A stretch of 64,000 bases of DNA from contig JAIQDT010004983.1 of NCBI GenBank assembly GCA_021521415.1, positions 124,001-188,000 on the forward strand, read 5' to 3'. How positions within the stretch are numbered: the first letter of the stretch is position 1; each line of letters opens with the position of its first letter. This stretch comes from Bidens hawaiensis (taxonomy: Eukaryota; Streptophyta; Magnoliopsida; Asterales; Asteraceae). Below, one piece after another: positions 55,835 to 64,000 of this stretch. Below the pieces are notes generated by a model, which was given only the letters and a program-made list of their open reading frames with translations, did no database searches and was not told the DNA's origin. Position numbers and translations under genes: made by a program.

Positions 55835-56167
55835 ATTTTTTGAATGGACAACAAACATAGAATGCCTATGTACTTCGTACGGGGTGACCCGATGGAAAAA
55901 GGTCACCGCCAGCAGGCCCAACCCAGCCGTACGGAGCCCTTAAGCGCCTCCAAGTTATCTCATGTTCCAGGAAAAACCCATTCACCTGAAGGTTCACTGG
56001 TGGTAAAACCCAAACGCCCTCATAATCTAACCGGAGATTTACAACGATCTTAGGAGTCTTTCATTGAGCCAGCCATGCCCCTCTAAAGTGTTGTAAGTGA
56101 GAATTGAACTTGGGTCTCCATAGAGAAACCCAAGCTATCTATCATTACGCCACGTTAGAGAGGACAA
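55835..56167 (-). mobile_element. tRNA-derived SINE-like unit
   Basis: On minus, TGGCGTAATGATA (56140-56152) fits a pol III A box and AGTTCAATTCTC (56099-56110) a B box at tRNA-like spacing. The 3' side ends AAAAAT. TATAAT occurs at 55829-55834 and 56168-56173 as a possible short target duplication. No ORF of note. The family is not identified. Confidence 0.6.
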
Positions 56168-56173
56168 TATAAT

Positions 56174-59078
56174 GATTTTTAGTTAGGAAATTACTTTTTA
56201 CTTTGCCCATCAAAGGAGATTTTCAGTTATGTAATTTATCCTTTATTTTAATAAGTGTATGCCTCGTTACTACTTGCGAATGCTCTTTGAGGTTTGAAAT
56301 TCCAATGCGCGACTTATTATTTTAGGTTATAATTTATAAATTATTTGGTGATACTTGTTAATTGCTAAAAAGTTTACTCTATATGTGTACATATTACAAA
56401 TTACATTTAACATATAAGAGTTTTAAAATTAATCAATTAACATTATTTCACTCTTATTATTATATAGGATAAGGTTAAAATACAAACTACAATAAAATTG
56501 AGAAGCGTGAGTAGGAATCTAATTCATTGATCCTGGATTTGGATTATGGAGATTAATTTAAGAATAAAAATTGATGAGAAAGATATTAAGGTAATAACCC
56601 ACTTATGATGACATTTTTTAAAAATAAAATCACTATAATAACAAGCGTTTTTTTAATTTTTTATTTTTATATAACAACATTATACTTATATTAAATATTA
56701 AAAAACCATTGTTAATATAATGAAATTCCTTTAAAAAATATTATATGAAAAAGTTATAAACGTTCAAAAATGTGTAGAATAATTTAAACTTTATTATACA
56801 TATAATGGTTTTTTTATATTTAATGTACTTTAATTTCTTATTATAATTTTTAATGTATATATTTTTTTATAATGTATATATTTTTTATATATAAAATTCG
56901 ACTACACATAGTTGTGACGTTCTTATTTTCTACGATGTGCTTATTTTTATTAGTGTTTCGATAAAAATTTTATTTAAAACTGAACAATTCAATTAGCATG
57001 ATCGATCTAACCTGTGGATCACTAACATGTTTGGTTCAATCTCCAGTCTGGTTTTTTAAATAATTGGTTATGGTTAGATTTCAAAAATAAAAGCCCGTAA
57101 ATAACAATATTAAAAAATATTTAATTTTAATTATGGGTTTGTAATGACGTTTGTTGTACTTATGTTAATTATACAAAACTTAATTTGATTATCTTCTTTT
57201 ATATGACCGACCAGACCCGACCCAAACCGGAAAAAAATAATATATAGCGATATATAGACAAACAACCCATAAAAATTTCCTCCCCCCCGACCCATGAAAT
57301 ATATTCATGTGTCTACTACAGGGTGTGACAAAAGCTATATGAAATTGCAATGGTCATCAAACCATTAGATCATGCATGCCACATGAATTGGTTTAGCAGC
57401 GACCAAGGCACTGTGTTCAGCGAGACAACTATAACTCACTTTACATACTATGATTAACATATCCTTTTTATAATTTCCAATACAACGATGCTCTACATTT
57501 TATGATACCTGAATAATAACATTGTCCTTTCGGATTTTTGTTTCTTTGTATTTCCTTGTGTTTGTTAAATTAAACAATTATAAAATAACAATAAATCTCG
57601 CACAAGTATTCCAATCAGTTTTACGCATCTGCAACCGTTTTTGAATCCGAAAAACTCTCTTTGATATCCGCCATTATGTTGTAACTCGAAAAATGATCTA
57701 CCAACGAACCATTTCTGGTTTCGGGCCAGGGGAAAAATGGGTGTTACTGGGCATAAAAACAACATATGCAAGTAAATGAGACATTAACCATAAAGAATGC
57801 ATCCTTTAATCGTCCAGGAGGACACTATGCAAACGGTCGCTTCTATATATCGTAGAAAGCCATTCAGCCATTTTCCACATGAGTTAGCCATCACCAAATG
57901 ATTATTCAATTGTGGTATTTAATGGAAAAATTTAATGAAACGATGGTTCAAAACTTGAGTGAATATAACCCTTGCCCAATTGGTATAAATTATATCACAA
58001 CCTTAATAAAACTATTACAAAAGAACCTTATAATCATCCAAGTTTTGTCTTTCTAGTTCTTGAAAACATCGTTTGGCTATAAATGGATCAACACCACCCA
58101 ACGACCACTATCATTAGTTACCACTACCATATACTAATCGCTGCGGAGACCAACATCTAGACCCTTTGTCGCCGTTGTGACTCCACCCACTCCTTATTAG
58201 GACCACAAGAGCGAAATCAAGCTCACTAATATGGAGCTTATGTCTTCTTATTCGAGAAGTGCCTACTAATAAACAAAAAAAATATGTTAAATAGTGTGTA
58301 AACAATTTATCATATTTTTTTTACAACATTATTATAATATAGTATAAATGTATGAATTAATGGCATTGCCGTTAATAGTGGGAAAGAAATTTATCATAGT
58401 ATTATATAAGTTAGAGATCCAAGAAAAATCTAGAGAATAAATAAAAGTTATAAAATAAAAAATTATAGTAACTCTAAAAAAATGTAAGTTGTAGTGATCC
58501 AATAGCATGCAGTAAAAACATAAACATTTTTTTGTCATGCATATATTACATCACTCAGATAATGAGTAAATCCTTTTAACGTGCAAGACAACAGTTTCAT
58601 ACCAAGTAAGCACAAATGATTTTCAAATAGGAAAACACAATAAATGACCTAGAATAGTGGTGCTATTAAGGAACAGAGATGTTGGAGGAAAGTAAGGATA
58701 ATAACTTATATAGTGTAGATTAAACAAAGGGAGACACTTTTGTAATTTAATTGCCATATAATTGGCAATTGAATGTTGAAGTTCAATGCATGCATAAATA
58801 TGTGTTAAATGGTGACTTCATGGAATGTGGGTTACATTCATGAATATAAAATGATGAGTTATTTAATTTAATGACTTTAAGACATGAATCTAAATACATA
58901 CAAAGTTAAAACGGTTAATCTTTTGAACCAAATTAAAAAGATTTTGACTAACCAAATTGCAAAACATTGTTTGAAGCATTATTTGGTTATTTTTTATTTT
59001 TTTGGACAAAAAGTGTCAAATAAAAATTTACTGTAACTGTAACAAAAAAATGGTCATTTTTGTGTGTGTATGGTTTAG
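56174..59078. other. AT-rich intergenic DNA
   Basis: No gene, transposon end or structured repeat recognised over about 2.9 kb. TTTTTAAT/ATATAT low-complexity stretches are common. Confidence 0.45.
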
Positions 59079-59650
59079 TGTTGATGAATTTAATAAAGTT
59101 ATTCAGCAGGTAAATACATGTTTTCCTGGTTATATTTGTTTTTGTGGGTCATAATTTCATGTAACCAACTGTTTTTGGTGGTATAGGTTTTCCCAGATGT
59201 TGTTTTCATTGATCTTTCACATATCCCAAATGAGGTTGTTGCTAACAAAAAGGTCAAGAACCGGGTTTTGCTTTTGTGAAGTTTTCATCTCATGCTGTAA
59301 GTTATCTGTTTACTTATCTCATCATCTTGTTGACCGGTCAAAGTTCAGTTTAGGCTAATGTGATATTACAGGCCGCATCACGTGCATTTAGGCTTGGTTC
59401 TAAGCTAGGTTTTGTTCTTGGTGATTCAATGCATCCTTCTGTTAAATGGGCTGAGAAAGATGCTGGAGTTGATCAAGACGAACTTGCTAAGGTGTTAATT
59501 TATTTCATTTTGTTAACATGCATTGTTTGTTGTACACATAATTATACTTTCATTTTTGTATTTCCAGATAAAAATAGCATTTGTCATAAATTTACCCTCC
59601 AATACTTATGAAAACTATTTGAAGATACTCTTTGGTCCCTTTGGAATGGT
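59079..59650 (+). pseudogene. Relic of an hnRNP-type RRM gene, four exons with introns
   Basis: Exon-like pieces with proper GT-AG borders: 59079-59109 (DEFNKVIQQ), 59187-59296 (VFPDVVFIDLSHIPNE and the RNP1 region), 59372-59491 (ASRAFRLGSKLGFVLGD, HPSVKWAEKDAG) and 59568-about 59650 (IAFVINLPSNTYENYLKILF, an RNP2-like start of the next RRM). This order resembles plant hnRNP Q/R-like RNA-binding proteins. One base is missing at about 59264 in CCGGGTTTTGCTTTTGTG, shifting the frame inside the RNP1 motif. The first and last exons are absent. Retained introns rule out a processed copy; a duplicated or transposon-captured fragment is likely. Confidence 0.7.
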
Positions 59651-60387
59651 CATAGATACATATAATGCGGTTCATATAATTATATCTAACTTTTAGTTAC
59701 ATGAATTGTAAATTTTGATCGTTTGCATGTTGTCTTTCAGATAGAAAAAATGGTGGTGCATAACAAAGGCTCTTATTTAGTTGGATTTGTTCATTTCTAA
59801 CTTGGCTTCTGTATATAGCACCTAATAGTGCCATATGGGGGCTAAATGAAAAGGTTGTCTCAGGGCAAAAAGGCGGTCCATTATTTAAGATACATGTAGG
59901 TTTTTAGTTAGGTACAAACGCTTTTAATGCGGGTAATGTGAAAAACATTAGATTAATTATCTAAAACTATATATTAAAGAGAAATAAATTTGTCAAAGCA
60001 AAAAGATAATAAAAGAGTAATTTCATAAACCATGAATTATAAAATGTACTTTTTGTCATTGTCAATCAATTATGAAATGACCTAAGCAAAATGATAAAAG
60101 AGTAATTTCATAAACCATGAATTATGAAATGTCATTTTTATCCTTGTCATGCAATTGTGAAATGACATTTTTGCCCATCACTCTTCCTTTATATATACTA
60201 TATAGATGCATGTGTTTTCTTAAGTAAAATGATTTTGTATGCATGTGTATCTCTACTTTTGAAAGGATGAATCATGAACCTATGGAAAATTGTTTAAACA
60301 CACAAGAAAATACTAAGTTTAGTGGAAAACGAAAATGCTTACAATAAAATACTAAAGCTCAACACCAAGTCTAAAGACTACCAAAAA
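59651..60387. other. Intergenic DNA with an approximate duplication
   Basis: AAAAGAGTAATTTCATAAACCATGAATTAT occurs twice (about 60010-60042 and 60093-60125), followed both times by a GAAATG or AAATGTA stretch. No gene. Confidence 0.5.
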
Positions 60388-61728
60388 CTGTAACATCTCG
60401 AAATTTCTAAAATAATATTAATTGTATTATTTAATATTGGTGGGAAAGTTTATTCGGGTAAGCGGAGAAATAAAAAACTAGAGTAGGAGTTAGTATGGGT
60501 CGGGCTAGTGTTGGTTAATGGATATGGGTTATGGACTTGGGTCATGAAGGAAAGAAGGATGAGACCATGGGCTTAAGCCCATGATTCATAATTATATAAG
60601 CCTAAATTACCCATTTATCATCCATTTACACATATTCCATACACCACCAAAACACACACTTAGCTCTCTCTCATCCTACTCTCTCTCTCTCTAGCCGAAA
60701 CCAAGAAGAAGAGGAAGAAGGATCGATTTCCGACCCGAGGTAATGATAGTATGATATTGTAGAGATCCAAACCCGTTAGATATAGTCGCGAAACGACGAG
60801 CCGACACCTTAAACCGTTAAAGTTATGAGATCCGGGTGGAATCGGGTATAAACTGAACCTAAGATGAGCTTAGGGGTCACCCTAGCTCAGATCTGGATCA
60901 AACGGGACGAAAAACGGTGAAAACGGTGGTGAAACGGTTGAGATATCGTTTTTCCGGCGATATCCCGGTTTTCCGGCGAAGGCAGCGCCGGAGTTGGGTG
61001 TACGAGGTAAGGATGTCAGAGAATGTTGTCTGGCATTCTAACCTAACCCTAGTTCGTTAGCGGTGACTTAACGAACTGGAAGCAAATTCGTTAATCCATT
61101 TCGTTAAGAGGAAGTAACGAACGAGAAGCAATTCGTTAAGTCATTCGTTAAGGATAAGTAACGAAGAAGCTCCAATTCGTTAAGCAGTTCGTTAAGTGAG
61201 AACTGACGAATGAACCCCCAGCTCGTTAAGGGTTCAGTTCTTTAAAGGTTCAGTTCGTTAAAGGACCAGTTCGTCATAAAGGTCCAATTCATTATGAAAT
61301 AGAACGAACTAGTATAACGAATTAGCTAAGGAAAGATAACGAATCAGATCAGGTGCTAGATAACGAATTAGACTGTGATGTGATAACGAATTAGGCTTAA
61401 TTCATTATGGAAAATGTAATGGTGAATAAAATAATAATTTAAAATCTTAATGGGAAATGTGTTAAGACAGTTAATAGAAATAAATTTTTTCAAAGCTGAC
61501 CTGGTAGCTCGACCCCAGCCAGGGGCTATGCCCCTTGGACCCTGCTAGGGGTTGCCGACCCTAGAAACCCGCTGCCGGGGCGCTGCCCCCGGACCCCCGT
61601 TCGTTGAGGTTTATAATTGGACTAGAAATACGTTATGGATAGTGATAATAATTAATATGCGTAATTGTTATACAGTTAGTCGCGCACAACTAAAGATGGG
61701 GATAACCATAAACGGTGAACGCAACCGC
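60388..61728 (+). repeat. LTR-like fragment, TGTAACATCTCG family
   Basis: It starts TGTAACATCTCGAAATTTC and contains GGGCTTAAGCCCATG, ATTATATAAGCC (TATA-like), a CT-rich leader (60663-60694) and AACCCTAGTTCG, all shared with the minus-strand fragment at 26525-27183. A GC-rich patch (61500-61610) resembles gypsy LTRs. A second TGTAACAACTCGAAATTT start at 61728 marks another copy. The 98-codon frame at 61552 is non-genic. Confidence 0.6.
61060..61410 (+). repeat. TTCGTTAA/AACGAATTAG array in the gypsy-type LTR fragment
   Basis: More than twenty AACGAA or TTCGTT words in 350 bp. The words equal those of the B arrays although the host LTR belongs to another retrotransposon type. Confidence 0.7.
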
Positions 61729-62129
61729 ATTGTAACAACTCGAAATTTAAATTATTATTTTATTTACCGTTACCCGACTCGCGCTTATATTCGGGAAATT
61801 TATCAAGAGAATATCGTGTCGATTGAGTTATTATTGTTTTATTATTAATTATTTGTTATATTATTTAATATATGTAAATAACTTTCATTTATGTGCATTT
61901 TCAAACCAAGCTATACTTTAACCCATCTTTGCATCCACACCCTTAGTAGAAGGACTATTTCGCAAAATCTGATAAATATTATACCAAACCCATTAAACCA
62001 ACCCGTACATATTACCCATTTCGTAAACCCGTGAACCGTTTATGTTTCTTGCACCTTAATACTCGCTCTAAACTTGGAATTGATTAGTGAATATTGTTAT
62101 GAATTAACTTAACGAAATTAACGAGAAAA
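61728..62129 (+). other. Second TGTAACAACTCG fragment and AT-rich DNA
   Basis: The start resembles 60388 (TGTAACA.CTCGAAATTT) and about 90 bp look LTR-like, then similarity fades. No gene. Confidence 0.4.
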
Positions 62130-63270
62130 CTTAATGGCACTTACGGAGCTTTTAACAAATATGGAGAAACGACTACCTAGGCTAGAATCATATTGACAAT
62201 TCAACGGCTAACGGAATTAACTAATCACACGACACCGGGATCTTAAAATAATCAACTAAGGCTTATTAAAGTTCGCTAGATCACCTCTCGGTCTCACCAA
62301 CTAACCCTCACAAATCTAAGAAAATTGAATAAATGCACCGGTAAAAAGATTACTAAAGTACCCTAATGATGCATCTCCTCTCGGACTCAATGACACAAAA
62401 CCCGCTTAAAATTGGTACTAGCAATTATAGGGATAAAGGGGTAACAATATTTAACTTGATCTAGGACACATATTTGCACGCAAAACCAAACCGGATAAGA
62501 CCAAAACTCGCTCTCGCGCAATTCTAACCTAACCGAATAAAGATACGAGACAAATCGACTCCCTATTACCTCTCGGTCGCAAGGAAGGTGAAACTATTGA
62601 ATTTTAATAATTAATCGCACTCAAGATTCTATGGTCGCGCTAACCACAAACAGATCAAAAACACCAAGTCTATGACCTAACCGAATAAACTTCACTAGAC
62701 GATACAAAATCAATCAATCAAATTAATAAGGAGAATCACATGCAAAAATTATATAAAAACAATAACTAACACATCCAAGATCAAACTAAGTAAAGCTTTT
62801 CAATAATAATACGTCATGGGATAAATTAAAACATATAAACCGTCAAACAAAATCAATATTCATCAAAACCTAGGCAGTTTAAGGAGTTTAGCCAACAATC
62901 ATGCTCAAGAACAAAAGAAAATAAATAGACCCAAACATTGAATTCATAATGAAAACAATAAGTTCAAACCAGAAAATAAATGTTTGATTGAGTAGATGTT
63001 GAGACTGGCCTACTCATCTTTATATATTTTCGTCTTTGTATTACGATCAAGAAAATCCACCAACCCGTCTGTTCGAATGAATCTTCGATCTTTTGTCTTA
63101 ACTCCCCTCTTTTTTTTTCGGCAGTGGGATTTTAAAAAAGCTACAAAAAGCGTCAACTCCTTTTTCTTTCCTTTCGATCTTAGCTTACTAGCTATGGGCC
63201 CATGTTTGTGTAGCCCAAATTTACTTTATGTATTACGTTTTTTGATGTTATGCTCCACCTAAAATTTGGT
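62130..63270 (-). repeat. LTR-like fragment related to solo LTR F
   Basis: CACCTCTCGGTCTCACC, CTCTCGGACTCAA and ACGACACCGGGATC correspond, inverted, to GAGACCGAGAGG and related segments of F (36290-36640). The ends were not found. The frame at 62996-63262 is probably chance. Confidence 0.5.
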
Positions 63271-63315
63271 TACATATCTGAAAGAAAATTATGAACAATA
63301 ATAATTTAGCAAACT

Positions 63316-63316
63316 C

Positions 63317-63353
<37 letters not shown>

Positions 63354-63363
63354 GTTATTGTTG
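63316..63363. repeat. (TTA)n microsatellite
   Basis: About a dozen TTA units ending in TTGTTATTGTTG. Confidence 0.95.
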
Positions 63364-63515
63364 TTTAAATAATTCATATTAGCTCGTTTATACATGAAAC
63401 TTTTAAAATTCAAATATGAGCCAACTGGATGTAATACTATTTAAAAACTAGCTCAAAAGTAATTTAAAGTATAGAGAACATTAATATAAAAATATGTATA
63501 ATTTAGACCACATCA

Positions 63516-63640
63516 ACCATCAGCTGCGTTAGACCAGCTTGTTGTGCGTATTTATTGAGATGCTGTGCCGGCCATCTGCCCCGGTTCGAATCCGGCAGTG
63601 GCCGGTTTTAGTCAGTTTGTTTGTTGTTTTTTTATTTATT
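63516..63640 (+). mobile_element. Possible tRNA-derived SINE remnant
   Basis: GGTTCGAATCC (63583-63593) is a perfect pol III B box, and TTAGACCAGCTTG (about 63529-63541) could be a decayed A box. The tail is GTTTGTTTGTTGTTTTTTT. The T-arm pairs at only 4 bp and no acceptor stem forms, so it is not a tRNA gene. Confidence 0.4.
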
Positions 63641-63761
63641 TATTCTAATTGTTAAATGGTTTTTAAATCAATATTAATTAATATTAAGTATTGAATAAAC
63701 ATTATTTTATTAAGACCGACATCTTTAAGTTATGTATTTGCCAAAATCTCGTTAAAAGCTC

Positions 63762-63762
63762 G

Positions 63763-63805
<43 letters not shown>

Positions 63806-63810
63806 GTATG
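63762..63810. repeat. (CA)n/(TA)n microsatellite
   Basis: ACACAC repeats pass into TATATATATG and TATG repeats. The rest to 64000 is AT-rich and featureless. Confidence 0.95.
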
Positions 63811-64000
63811 TATGTATTATAAGTACATTTTAATAATAATAGTAAATCTAATTCTTTATATTTAAAACCCGACACTTTGATTCACGTTTCATCATCATTG
63901 AACGTCTTTATAAACTTGTTTATATATATGTATATATATAAGCGTATCAAATAGATTTTCATTAAAAGATTAAAACAAAATATTTATTTATATCTTAGTA

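Noticed and set aside
63570..63610. tRNA gene suggested by a perfect GGTTCGAATCC box
   Set aside because: No acceptor stem or anticodon arm can be folded and the T-stem has only 4 pairs; better read as a SINE remnant.

Overview
This window is intergenic plant DNA made almost entirely of transposable elements. I find no intact host gene, rRNA or tRNA gene. The evidence for a plant is Ty1/copia and Ty3/gypsy elements primed by initiator tRNA-Met, hAT MITEs, tRNA-derived SINE-like units, a spliced RRM gene relic and heavy nesting. The extra ORF behind pol resembles ORFs I associate with Sirevirus-like copia elements of Asteraceae; that family-level guess is weak inference.

Layout. 1-3209: end of a gypsy-type element (G) with a 1.7 kb LTR. 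3351-5090: inverted solo LTR of a related family (TSD CAACG). 6029-6280: 252 bp hAT MITE. 7420-19674: element A, a complete 12.3 kb copia/Sirevirus-like element on + (TSD ACATG, two 414 bp LTRs differing at 3 sites). 20688-55150: element E, a minus-strand gypsy element with about 3.1 kb LTRs (TSD ATTAT) and no recognisable pol. E's 5' LTR is split by element B (30648-52719, minus, copia, TSD ATGAC). B's pol is in turn split by element C (38466-47972, minus, same superfamily as A, TSD ATGTG) and by a gypsy solo LTR, F (35092-37018, TSD ATTAT). 55835-56167: SINE-like unit. 59079-59650: broken exons of an hnRNP-type RRM gene. 60388-63270: more LTR fragments. 63516-63640: second SINE-like unit, then microsatellites.

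How the parts fit. A, B and C share a plan: LTR, leader with short palindromic repeats, long Gag with two CCHC knuckles, a TAA in a conserved context, Pol (protease, integrase, RT, RNase H), a spacer again full of the same repeats, then ORF2. ORF2 has a conserved N-terminal domain, basic nuclear-localisation-like clusters in acidic surroundings, a coiled coil and a conserved C-terminal domain. It has no obvious signal peptide or membrane anchor, so I doubt the usual envelope-like label. In A and C the ORF2 ATG sits 2 bases behind a strong 3' splice-site sequence, suggesting a spliced subgenomic mRNA. All three are disabled: A by stops and frameshifts, B and C by loss of the RT/RNase H core.

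The most interesting candidate system is the pairing of a nuclear-looking ORF2 with a family-specific short repeat vocabulary: GCGAAGTT/AACTTCGC in A and C, AACGAAT/ATTCGTT and GCGAACTAG in B, placed in the same three compartments (LTR, leader, pre-ORF2 spacer). This recalls VANDAL transposons, whose VANC proteins recognise short repeated motifs and counter silencing. The link here is a hypothesis.
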